Positions 8,266-15,830 of a DNA stretch of 64,000 nt are shown in pieces; within the stretch, counting starts at the first letter, position 1, and every line of letters begins with the position of its first letter. The notes under the pieces are model-generated. The model was given only the letters and a program-made list of their open reading frames with translations, was not told the origin of the DNA and made no database searches. The stretch comes from a virus, in IMG/VR virus record IMGVR_UViG_3300010157_000046, positions 1 to 64,000 of that record; one strand, 5' to 3'. A program made the translations under genes and the position numbers.

Positions 8266-8601
8266 ATGGCAGACTTATATACAATTTGGGCAAACAAAGA
8301 AGGTGACATTTCAGACCTTGATTGGGTCAATGGAATGAAAAGTTTCTTCGATCATTTGATTAGCGAAGGCAAGATGGAGAGCTATAGAATCACCCGTTGC
8401 AAGATGGGATTCCGTAGTATTGCCGACATGCCGGAATGGATGATCCTGATGGAGTTCCGGAATATGGGGCAAATGGATTCGGCATTCCGCCGTGTTGCTC
8501 CATTAGAAGGTGAACTTGAAGTGAAACACAAAAGTTTCAATCAGTTTGTTAGCGGAGACATTCAACATGCCTTGTTTAGAGATTGGCCGGATCAGTTCTA
8601 A
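8266..8601 (+). CDS. Small conserved-looking protein, possible ferredoxin-like dimeric barrel
   Basis: A 111-residue protein. It starts at ATG 8266, with GGAG 8 nt upstream. The arrangement LYTIWANKEG (strand), a helix to residue 45, MESYRITRCKMGF (strand), WMILMEFRNMGQMDSAFRRV (strand and helix) and a C-terminal FRDWPDQF resembles small dimeric alpha/beta-barrel proteins, possibly those described as DUF6614. That link is from memory and is tentative. No catalytic residues can be proposed. Confidence 0.55.
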   Translation: MADLYTIWANKEGDISDLDWVNGMKSFFDHLISEGKMESYRITRCKMGFRSIADMPEWMILMEFRNMGQMDSAFRRVAPLEGELEVKHKSFNQFVSGDIQHALFRDWPDQF

Positions 8602-8603
8602 TC

Positions 8604-9641
8604 ATGTCGCATACAAAAATATGTGTGACCAGTCAAGAACCATTGGGTTGCACATTTATCGATTGGAGTATACACTTTTTAAGTGGGCAGACACGGTTTT
8701 TTAATATTAGCAGCAATCAATGGATAGAGTTGACCAGTAATCCGCTTGATCAAAACAATGCACATAATCATAAAAAAAATCATCCAGCTGGCTACACTGA
8801 AACAAATGAAACTTTAGATCAATTTGATCATCAAAACACCGGTGTGTTTACTGTTTATCCACAACTGTTGAGATTCGACCAAACTGCTAAAAAATTAAAT
8901 TTAATACTCGATAAAAATAACAGTAATCCTGACATAAACAACCAAATACTCGAGTATCAACAAAAAGATTATGCTGATCTTTTTAAATTATGTGCCCAAC
9001 GCAACACAAAAATAATTTATGTAGATTCAAGTCCCGAGATTGATTTGTATCATACCAATTTTCGTCGACGAGGTACTTTTTTATTTGACAACAACCAATC
9101 TGGTTGTCAATCTGAATTGGCCACTGAATTTGAAGAATACTTCTTCAATGAGGCCATTGCTGCTTACAGTAATTTAACAGACGTTTGGGACATAAGAGAA
9201 CGACGAGCACTGAATGTCAGACCTTTTCATCGAAGTCGTGTGCCGTTGGATTTTAGTTTGTCACATCTGTGGATTGATTCTAGATCGTTCTGGACACTTG
9301 GCGAACAATACATGCATAAAATTTTAGCCCATGTAGGTTTACAAATTGACCCAGACAGACTACACCTGTGGAAATCAATATATGCTAAATGGCAGAATAC
9401 ACAATTCAATCATTTAGATTTTTGTCATGTATTACCACACATGATTGAATCGATTGTCAATGGTTGGGATTATGAGCTCGTCGACTTAACATTTGAACAA
9501 GAAATCGTGATACAGCATTGTTTGATTTATCAACACAACTTAAACTTAAAAACTTGGCAATTGGTTAAATTTCCTAACAATACCAAAAATTTACATCTTT
9601 TATTAGAACCAAACATTCATCAAGTTGAATCTATATATTAA
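8604..9641 (+). CDS. Unknown 345-residue protein
   Basis: I do not recognise this protein. The ATG at 8604 (MSHTKICVTSQEPLGCTFID) is preferred over an upstream in-frame TTG that overlaps the preceding gene. The N-terminus has a beta strand followed by EPLGCTF, which could be a P-loop-like turn, but it does not match a Walker A motif. The C-terminal half is helical and Trp/His-rich (WTLGEQYMHKIL, LHLWKSIYAKW). The overall shape recalls small sulfotransferase or kinase-like proteins in phages, but no diagnostic motif supports this. It is the last gene of the plus-strand unit and is followed at once by a hairpin. Confidence 0.55.
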   Translation: MSHTKICVTSQEPLGCTFIDWSIHFLSGQTRFFNISSNQWIELTSNPLDQNNAHNHKKNHPAGYTETNETLDQFDHQNTGVFTVYPQLLRFDQTAKKLNLILDKNNSNPDINNQILEYQQKDYADLFKLCAQRNTKIIYVDSSPEIDLYHTNFRRRGTFLFDNNQSGCQSELATEFEEYFFNEAIAAYSNLTDVWDIRERRALNVRPFHRSRVPLDFSLSHLWIDSRSFWTLGEQYMHKILAHVGLQIDPDRLHLWKSIYAKWQNTQFNHLDFCHVLPHMIESIVNGWDYELVDLTFEQEIVIQHCLIYQHNLNLKTWQLVKFPNNTKNLHLLLEPNIHQVESIY

Positions 9642-9659
9642 GATCTCTATTAGAGATCT
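9641..9659 (+). terminator. Hairpin directly after the 345-residue gene
   Basis: AGATCTC and GAGATCT form a perfect 7-bp stem around a 5-nt loop (TATTA), beginning in the stop codon. A GTTAATTT tail follows, so it may act as a weak terminator for the 6254-9641 unit. It lacks a long T run. Confidence 0.4.
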
Positions 9660-9732
9660 GTTAATTTCGCTATCGCTCATTAACCTATTGTTTCAATTAT
9701 TGTTTTAGCTATTATCCAGATACTGTGGTCAT

Positions 9733-9755
9733 GATTCACCGTGTCACGGTGAATC
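9733..9755. repeat. Perfect inverted repeat (11-bp arms, 1-nt centre)
   Basis: GATTCACCGTG, a central T, then CACGGTGAATC. It can fold as a strong hairpin on either strand. There is no T tract on either side, so a terminator or a protein-binding palindrome are both possible. Confidence 0.6.
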
Positions 9756-10012
9756 GACTTTGCCATTATCCGAGTGACAGCAGTCATCTAATAGTAATGA
9801 GATTGTAGTTTCCTACGCGGAGGCGGTTGACCGGTACCCCCTACTCAAGCTTCACATATCAACGGAACCCTAGTAACCCGATATTAGATCCAAGTCCTAT
9901 AAGCATGGGTCGTATCTTTTTCAACGGAGCCCAAACCATTTGTTGCCTTAAGTTAGCAATTGCCTTTGACGCCCAAGAATCCGGACCGGGTATCTCACCG
10001 TTCCTCAATGGG

Positions 10013-10029
10013 GCTAGTCCGCGACTAGC
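10013..10029. repeat. Small hairpin (6-bp stem)
   Basis: GCTAGT and ACTAGC pair around CCGCG. It lies within the unexplained intergenic segment, downstream of the GIY-YIG gene on the minus strand. Confidence 0.4.
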
Positions 10030-10058
10030 ACAGTGTCTATGAGTTGCCTATCTAAGTT

Positions 10059-10487
10059 TTAAATTTTGTTTTTTATGTGACTACCATGTATTCGGCAAAC
10101 TATTTGTCCGTTGTAGTAGTCGTCTGATTCTAATACTCTATGATTGAATTGTTCTCTAGCTTCTATATAACTGCATTCTGCTTTTGATTTGCAATAAAAT
10201 AATATTTCTCTTGTGAAGTTGGCAGCGCCCAGCGCCTCAAGGTCTTTGTTAAGTTGATCGTTACTTCCATAGTATAGCTGCCAGTCGGAGTCTATTTTGC
10301 TTCTGATACGTTTTTTCTTTTTGTTGCCGTTCTTTAATTTTATTACTCGATATGTTGTTTTGCTAAATTTTGCTAATTTTTTCCCAATATATTTCCTGCC
10401 GGTTATGTTATTTGTAATCAAATAGACAAACCCAACACAGTCTTTGGGCAATGTTTCAATTTGAGCGTTTTCGTACAGCCATACCAT
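10059..10487 (-). CDS. GIY-YIG family endonuclease
   Basis: A 142-residue protein with the GIY-YIG nuclease core. GFVYLITNNITGRKYIGKK (19-37) supplies the FVY and YIG elements. DSDWQLYYGSND follows a basic insertion (KLKNGNKKKKRIRSK), and a probable metal-binding Glu lies in YIEAREQF. In phages such enzymes are usually free-standing or intron-borne homing endonucleases. No extra DNA-binding domain is visible, so the protein is minimal. It is the last gene of the minus-strand gp55-gp46 unit, 16 bp after the preceding gene, and next to the unexplained non-coding region, which could be part of a mobile unit. Confidence 0.75.
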   Translation of the reverse strand: MVWLYENAQIETLPKDCVGFVYLITNNITGRKYIGKKLAKFSKTTYRVIKLKNGNKKKKRIRSKIDSDWQLYYGSNDQLNKDLEALGAANFTREILFYCKSKAECSYIEAREQFNHRVLESDDYYNGQIVCRIHGSHIKNKI

Positions 10488-10503
10488 GGACTAGTAGTTA
10501 TCA

Positions 10504-10998
10504 TCATTTGTAGTTTACCCAGAAAAAGTAGTCACCGTACCCTTGGTTAGCTTTATTTAATAAGTTTAAAGATTTTATCACGGTGAAATTGTTAACATTA
10601 GAAAACCAACGTGAAACCAACGTGTTAACAGATATTTCAACTCGATTATAAATCAAAAACCGGTGAGATACACTCACTATGATCCTTCCGCCAGGTTGCA
10701 AATGTTGTTCAGCAAGTTCTTGCACCCACTCATTGATTTGATCAACTGTTTTATACTTGAACTCTCGGTTGTTGATCAATACTAAATTTTGATATTTTTC
10801 ACTAGGAGTCATGTCAATCATTCCAGTGTAAATTTCCCCAAGACAGTTGTAGCAAAGAGTAGTTCCTGGCATTAAATTTTTTAAAACTATCTGATCTTCT
10901 AGTGCCAGTATTTTGTCTAGACGCTTTTGATTATGTCTCATCACAGTCCATCTGGCCATGTAATGACTTTTTAACAGTCGTATTTTTTCTTTATCCAT
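10504..10998 (-). CDS. Small methyltransferase-like protein, incomplete fold
   Basis: A 164-residue protein. The segment EWVQELAEQHLQPGGRIIVS (109-128) resembles the post-motif part of class I SAM-dependent methyltransferases, where an LxPGGxxxxS turn precedes strand 5. A glycine-rich SAM-binding motif I is not evident, so it may be a shortened or non-catalytic relative. It overlaps the upstream gene by 8 bp and is followed by the GIY-YIG gene. Target unknown. Confidence 0.5.
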   Translation of the reverse strand: MDKEKIRLLKSHYMARWTVMRHNQKRLDKILALEDQIVLKNLMPGTTLCYNCLGEIYTGMIDMTPSEKYQNLVLINNREFKYKTVDQINEWVQELAEQHLQPGGRIIVSVSHRFLIYNRVEISVNTLVSRWFSNVNNFTVIKSLNLLNKANQGYGDYFFWVNYK

Positions 10999-11425
10999 AA
11001 CGTTTAAAAATCATTGTGGTAACCGGATGAACAAAATTTCCCAGCTGTCCAACATCGTCTGGACGGACAACTGAACCGACTAAGTCAAATTTATCATTGA
11101 TTGCAGAATGGCAATATTGAACCAATAGAGAATCCCATTCTGAATTGTTTGCAGTAGGCTCAGAGTCTACTGTAGAATAAATGCAAAATTTGTTTACAGC
11201 TAGGTAAAAATAATCCGAGACACCGTGACTACGCTCAATTATTTTTTTGCGTAATTCTTCTAATGAATAATATTGATGATTAATAATTAATGCATCAGTT
11301 TGGCCATCAGACGTTGAGTCAACAAATTGTTTATAATGCGGCAGATTATTTTTGTCTTTTAGTTTATAAAGATATAAACTTTGACATTGATTAAAGTTTA
11401 TATCTTTAACAATGGTCGCTGTCAT
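10991..11425 (-). CDS. Unknown 144-residue protein coupled to gp46
   Basis: Unrecognised. It starts with an ATG overlapping the gp46 stop (ATGA) and overlaps the next gene by 8 bp. Visible features are a QYYSLEELRKKIIERSHG helix and a C-terminal PVTTMIFKRYG strand. No membrane segment or known motif. Position suggests early expression with the recombination genes. Confidence 0.55.
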   Translation of the reverse strand: MTATIVKDINFNQCQSLYLYKLKDKNNLPHYKQFVDSTSDGQTDALIINHQYYSLEELRKKIIERSHGVSDYFYLAVNKFCIYSTVDSEPTANNSEWDSLLVQYCHSAINDKFDLVGSVVRPDDVGQLGNFVHPVTTMIFKRYG

Positions 11426-13185
11426 GCTATTTCTACATCTGTGTTGTAACTGGTAAAGCCACCTTCTTTGACAACCTTAAGAATATTTTCAACTCTTCCA
11501 GACAACTCATCTCGGTGACTTACTAACCAAATTGATTTGTGTCGCTCTCGGCTCATTTGTTTTAATAATGCCAGGGCATTTTCTACACCTGCAGTATCAA
11601 GCCCATTGTCAATCATTTCGTCTATGAACAACAGATTAATAGGTTGATATAAACTTTCAAACACATCTCGGAATGCCCAACTCATGCTCAGGATTAATCG
11701 ATTGCGTTCGCCACGGCTCAAATTATCAAAGTCTAGTTCACGACCTAATTCTTCGATGCTGACAGTTAAATCATTTTGGAATACCACTGTATGCGGTAAA
11801 CCCACACGATCCAAGTAGTGTGTGAGTCTAGCATTTAGATAGCTGAGATTCTGTTCAATGATTTTTTTACGAATAAATGAATCTTTACTGGTCAACAGTT
11901 TGAGCAAGAAGTCTTGATGTTCTTGCAATCGAGTAAGTTCATTCAGTGTATCGTAAGTGATTTCTTTCAAGGCCTGCTGTTGCATTTCTGTAATTTGTTC
12001 TGCATAAGGATCTGTTTCAACAGCCTTTGTGGCAATCTGTTGTTCTAAGTTGGCCACAGTGGCTTGATGTTGAATAGCATCGGACTCCTTGTCATAGAAC
12101 ATTGTGGGTGGTCTGCCTAGCAGACCCAAGGTGGTGTGGGCAGTCTCTAATTCTGACAAGAGGGTGTTAAATTCTGTGCCACTCTGTTGAGCCATAGCCA
12201 ATTCCGTATGCTTGCCTTCTAAAACTTGTTGGTGCTTAGTGTCGTGGAAGGCCTGTCCGCACGTATGACACTCGTGATTTTTAAGAGTCTCGATTTCTTT
12301 TGATAATTTGGCCGCCAGCTTTTCATCCCTACTGATGTCCATTTTGACACGGGAGATCTGAGTTGATAGTTCATTGATATCCTTTCGCCGTTGATCCCAT
12401 TCTTTGTGATCTTTGTGCGCTTGGATCTCCACTTCAATCTGAATATTCTGTAACGCCTTAAGGGCTTTCTCAAGTTCCTTGATATCTTCGCCATGTTTAG
12501 TTGTCCACAATGTTTGTCTACGTCGTAGACTTTCTATTTGTTCTTCAATACGTTTATTTGCTTCTTGTTCTGCACGAATGCGAAATTCTTCTTGCTGTAT
12601 AGAATCTTTGGTCTGTTTGTTAAGTTCTTTGATACGGTCAGCACGTTCACTTAGTTGTGTAATACCCAATAACTGTTCGATAATTGTGCGTTGATCATTG
12701 GCCTTTAAACTTAGGAATGGTTCAGTGTAAGTGTTTAAGGCCAAGATGTGTCGAAACATATCGTGACTGAGTCCTAACAACTGTTCGATATTTTCTTGGG
12801 TTTCTCTCGAATCACCTTGAGCGTTGTCGGTGATGGCCTGTTCTTCATTGTTGACAAAAAATCTTAACACATTTGGTTTACGCCCACGTTCAATTTTGTA
12901 ATTCTTACCACCCACACCAAAATCAAGACTGACCAACATGTTCTTGCCATTGGTCTTGTTTACTAGATTATCCTTGCGGATGTTGCTGAGTGCTGTGCCA
13001 TATAGAGCATAGCTTAGAGCATTAATGATAGTAGTTTTGCCGGTTCCGTTTCTTGAACCATCTCCGCCAAGATCCAAATTCTCACCTAACACTAACGTAA
13101 GGTCTTTGCGATCAAAATCAATGGCCTGAGTGCTGTTACCAACACTCATGAAGTTCTTAACAGTTAAATTTTTTATATGGATCAT
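11422..13185 (-). CDS. 46: Recombination/replication exonuclease subunit gp46 (Rad50/SbcC-like ATPase)
   Basis: A 587-residue ABC-type ATPase that works with gp47 (Mre11-like) to resect DNA ends for recombination-dependent replication. The Walker A region is GGDGSRNGTGKTT (residues 40-52, K50). The coiled coil carries a zinc hook C306-H-T-C309, the ABC signature is LSRGERN (near 488) and Walker B is LLFIDE (518-523). Length is close to T4 gp46 (560). A sigma-70-like promoter lies just before its ATG, with the -10 only 6 nt upstream and no Shine-Dalgarno sequence. A radical SAM gene separates it from gp47, an unusual interruption. Confidence 0.95.
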   Translation of the reverse strand: MIHIKNLTVKNFMSVGNSTQAIDFDRKDLTLVLGENLDLGGDGSRNGTGKTTIINALSYALYGTALSNIRKDNLVNKTNGKNMLVSLDFGVGGKNYKIERGRKPNVLRFFVNNEEQAITDNAQGDSRETQENIEQLLGLSHDMFRHILALNTYTEPFLSLKANDQRTIIEQLLGITQLSERADRIKELNKQTKDSIQQEEFRIRAEQEANKRIEEQIESLRRRQTLWTTKHGEDIKELEKALKALQNIQIEVEIQAHKDHKEWDQRRKDINELSTQISRVKMDISRDEKLAAKLSKEIETLKNHECHTCGQAFHDTKHQQVLEGKHTELAMAQQSGTEFNTLLSELETAHTTLGLLGRPPTMFYDKESDAIQHQATVANLEQQIATKAVETDPYAEQITEMQQQALKEITYDTLNELTRLQEHQDFLLKLLTSKDSFIRKKIIEQNLSYLNARLTHYLDRVGLPHTVVFQNDLTVSIEELGRELDFDNLSRGERNRLILSMSWAFRDVFESLYQPINLLFIDEMIDNGLDTAGVENALALLKQMSRERHKSIWLVSHRDELSGRVENILKVVKEGGFTSYNTDVEIA

Positions 13186-13191
13186 ATGTAT

Positions 13192-13220
13192 AGTATATAC
13201 TATTTTTTAGTATTATTCAA
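13192..13220 (-). promoter_or_regulatory. Sigma-70-like promoter for gp46
   Basis: Minus strand TTGAAT (13220-13215), 17-nt spacer, TATACT (13197-13192), then 6 nt to the ATG at 13185. Expected initiation is at or next to the A of the ATG. The -10 lies in the palindrome ATAGTATATACTAT (13190-13203), and the -35 overlaps the end of the upstream radical SAM gene. Confidence 0.5.
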
Positions 13221-14772
13221 CCACATGCATAATATCTGCAAACTGTGGTAATATGGTATGAAATGATTCATTTCGATACTGGTCCTGATTACTCATAGTC
13301 CGTTGAAATTCAGGCAAAAGATGCGTACGATCTTCTTTCCACATGTAGTCAATAACCTCTTGCCACCTGTTTGCAAGTTCTTTGGCACTTTGAAAATTCA
13401 ACCAGCTGATGTGATCTTTAATAATCAAAGTCAATCGGCGTTTATGATGAATTGGAGCTGCTTGCACAGAAAAATAGCTATCGTATATTATTTGCGGAAT
13501 TGAAAATTGATCGATTGAAATTAATCCTTGCTCAGTCCAATTGCGTTGTAGTTCTATTAGACTTTCGATGTTTAAAAAGCCCACCGTAGATGTAACTCTA
13601 AATTTTACATGTGGTGCTTTGTTTTGTAATCGTTTGAGATTTGATTCAATTGTAGACCATACCGTTCCGTGTCGCAGATATTCAGCTACTGATCCGTGAG
13701 CATCTAAACTAGCGCCAACTGTGATGTCTGAAAATTCTTTCCACATATCAGTAAAACTAGTTCCTCGAAAATCGAGTTGCATAAAATTGGTATTATAAAA
13801 TATGTTAAGATTAGTATTTTTAATTCGACCCAACTCGGTGATCATAGCAAGGTGTTCTGGTGCCAACAATGGTTCACCACCTGCAAAGTATATGTGTTCG
13901 GAATTAGGTAGCAACAACAACAATTCTGACATTACTAATTTTCGTTGACGATTGTTCAGTGTGGGCCAATCAACATTGTATATTCCTTGAACTTCTTGTG
14001 CAATAGCACTACTAAGGTGCGGACTGCATGATCTACATTTGAGATTGCATACTTTATTAATACGTATGTCAAGAGTAATTGGATTAAAGTTGTCAACCAA
14101 TCCGTCGTTTCTTATCTCTAATACCCGATGATGCTCCAGGTGATTTAGTCTATGAGACTTAAGGCCATTTTTTTCATGGATCCAACAATACTGGCATTCT
14201 TTAGGATGTTTTCCAGTTAATAATCCCTGTCGTAATTTTTGAAATTTTTTATTATTGTAAATGTTTACTAAACTGTCTTGATCGATATTGCCTAACGGAT
14301 AGTTAGTGTCCCCAGCACAACATGGCAACACATCTCCGTTAGGGGCAATATGAAGATGCATCCACGGTAATGGACAAAATGTGTTGCCAAACGTTGGAAA
14401 AATTGGATCATATTTGCCAGGCACTACTACATGATTTATAACATCAGTATCCGTGACTAACGTCAGCTCTCTTGCAATATTTTTATTAGTAGTTAATATA
14501 GTAACAAAACAATTGGTAATATCTACAACCTTTAATGCTTTTTGTATGGCGGTTGTGTGATTGCCTAGTTCGTCGTTGTATTCGTATACATCACCACAGT
14601 CTTGAACAAATACCAATCGTTCATTGGGTTCAAAGTAATCTTTGTGATGTGTGTAGAGCCAATCATATAAGATTTTTTCACCGTTATGCTTGGCAAGCAT
14701 AGAATAATAAAAGGTACCAAGAACGCAATATTCTTTGTTAAGTTGTTCTAATGCTTGGTCTATTTCGGTCAT
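13213..14772 (-). CDS. Radical SAM protein with N-terminal twitch/SPASM-like domain, inserted between gp47 and gp46
   Basis: A 519-residue radical SAM enzyme. The core motif is C242-x3-C246-x2-C249 (CNLKCRSC), and AGGEPLL (297-303) is the SAM-binding GGEP element. Before the core lies a cysteine-rich domain: C133 in FCPLPW, C151-C152 in VLPCC and C193/C196 in CQYCW, which probably holds an auxiliary Fe-S cluster. Residues 1-130 form an extra N-terminal domain absent from the other seven copies in this window. The ATG overlaps the gp47 stop (ATGA), so it is translationally coupled to gp47. Members of this twitch group occur in marine phages; substrate unknown. Confidence 0.85.
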   Translation of the reverse strand: MTEIDQALEQLNKEYCVLGTFYYSMLAKHNGEKILYDWLYTHHKDYFEPNERLVFVQDCGDVYEYNDELGNHTTAIQKALKVVDITNCFVTILTTNKNIARELTLVTDTDVINHVVVPGKYDPIFPTFGNTFCPLPWMHLHIAPNGDVLPCCAGDTNYPLGNIDQDSLVNIYNNKKFQKLRQGLLTGKHPKECQYCWIHEKNGLKSHRLNHLEHHRVLEIRNDGLVDNFNPITLDIRINKVCNLKCRSCSPHLSSAIAQEVQGIYNVDWPTLNNRQRKLVMSELLLLLPNSEHIYFAGGEPLLAPEHLAMITELGRIKNTNLNIFYNTNFMQLDFRGTSFTDMWKEFSDITVGASLDAHGSVAEYLRHGTVWSTIESNLKRLQNKAPHVKFRVTSTVGFLNIESLIELQRNWTEQGLISIDQFSIPQIIYDSYFSVQAAPIHHKRRLTLIIKDHISWLNFQSAKELANRWQEVIDYMWKEDRTHLLPEFQRTMSNQDQYRNESFHTILPQFADIMHVVE

Positions 14773-15785
14773 AAATTTTGATATATTTTTAACAACAATT
14801 TAGTATTGTAGAATTCACTTTCAATATTAGTCAGTTGATCTGTAACAATTTGATCCACACTCTCAAATTTTACTTCTCCTGGCGCCAGGTCGATGTCAAT
14901 ATCCGTACGCTTGCTAGGTATTAATGCCATTTCTCTCAAATTGTAATCCTTGACAAACGTATCTTTGATAAAGTTTGCTTCTTCGTAGCTGATATCGATG
15001 TCTAACTCTACACGAATATGCATATTGGGCTTTAGTATATTTTTACCATTATCAATAGCTTCACTTAACTTCATTACACGATACAACGGTTGTCCGGGCC
15101 AAGCAAAGTATTGATCTTCCTGTCCCCACTCTTTGATCATCATACCTCGTTTATCGTCACCGGCATCGGCAAAGTTATGCGGAAAACAGTTGCCGATGTA
15201 GTTGATATTCTTTTTGTGTTGGCGTAAATGAAAGTGTCCACTGTAGACACTTTCGATACCAGAAAAGTTTTCTACTCGGATTTCACCGTGGTCTGGCATT
15301 TCTACCATGGCATTCATTTTGAAATGTGGCAATTCAAAATGTCCAAACATGTATCGGGCTGTCATTTTAGACAACTTTTTGTGATCGTCGCCAACTAGCC
15401 AGGGTGCAATAATTACATCGCCGTCTTTGAAAAAATCATTGACAATTTGTATGTTAGGAATGTGCTTGGCCCATTCGGTTGAATAGATATCTCTTTTATC
15501 GCGGTAATACAAATCGTGGTTGCCTGGAATAAAATAAAAACGATCAAAGGCCTTGGATAGTTTTTCTAAACTACGCAGGCTATATTGTAAAGTCTGCATG
15601 TTAATGGCCGCACGTTGATGGCTCCAATCACCCAAGAACATGCCGGTTTCGCAACCGTTTGCCTTGGCGGTTTCAATAAACCAATCAATAAAATCACTAC
15701 AGTCTTGATTGTGCTGTTGGCTGTTTGATTTTAACCCAAAATGTATGTCAGTGCAAACAGCTACTTTTTTAAATAGATTTGTCAT
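14769..15785 (-). CDS. 47: Recombination nuclease subunit gp47 (Mre11/SbcD-like)
   Basis: A 338-residue calcineurin-type phosphoesterase, the nuclease partner of gp46. Metal-binding motifs are in order: D13 and H15 (CTDIHFG), D53 (FLGDWSHQR), N89-H90-D91 (IPGNHDLYY) and GHFHL (183-187). Length matches T4 gp47 (339). Its stop overlaps the start of a radical SAM gene. A TATACT -10 element sits 7 nt before the ATG, with a weak -35. Early expression together with gp46 would be expected. Confidence 0.95.
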   Translation of the reverse strand: MTNLFKKVAVCTDIHFGLKSNSQQHNQDCSDFIDWFIETAKANGCETGMFLGDWSHQRAAINMQTLQYSLRSLEKLSKAFDRFYFIPGNHDLYYRDKRDIYSTEWAKHIPNIQIVNDFFKDGDVIIAPWLVGDDHKKLSKMTARYMFGHFELPHFKMNAMVEMPDHGEIRVENFSGIESVYSGHFHLRQHKKNINYIGNCFPHNFADAGDDKRGMMIKEWGQEDQYFAWPGQPLYRVMKLSEAIDNGKNILKPNMHIRVELDIDISYEEANFIKDTFVKDYNLREMALIPSKRTDIDIDLAPGEVKFESVDQIVTDQLTNIESEFYNTKLLLKIYQNL

Positions 15786-15792
15786 AGATTAC

Positions 15793-15821
15793 AGTATACG
15801 CGATAAATTGAATAAAAACAA
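15793..15821 (-). promoter_or_regulatory. Possible sigma-70-like promoter for gp47
   Basis: Minus strand TTGTTT (15821-15816), 17-nt spacer, TATACT (15798-15793), then 7 nt to the ATG at 15785. The -35 is weak and the -10 good. No Shine-Dalgarno sequence follows, so a leaderless start is possible. Confidence 0.4.
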
Positions 15822-15830
15822 GCAAACTGG

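Larger units (their letters stand above)
9660..10058. other. Non-coding, hairpin-rich region between converging units
   Basis: About 400 bp without a convincing gene, which is exceptional in this gene-dense window. It contains a perfect 11-bp inverted repeat at 9733-9755, an imperfect direct repeat of about 29 nt (starting near 9708 and 9762, sharing ATTATCC and GTCAT) and a 6-bp stem at 10013-10029. From about 9815 to 10050 the sequence looks more GC-rich than its surroundings and is open in frames on both strands. It could hold a structured RNA, terminators for both units, or a decayed gene. I recognise no tRNA, tmRNA, RNase P or group I intron core. Confidence 0.5.

Noticed and set aside
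9827-10042. 71-codon plus-strand frame in the intergenic region
   Set aside because: No Shine-Dalgarno sequence and no recognisable motif. The opposite strand is also open across much of the same stretch, so the frame is not convincing as a gene.
9660-10058. tRNA, tmRNA, RNase P RNA or group I intron
   Set aside because: I looked for the T-loop, tmRNA 5' start, RNase P P4 core and group I P/Q/R/S elements on both strands and found none that fit.
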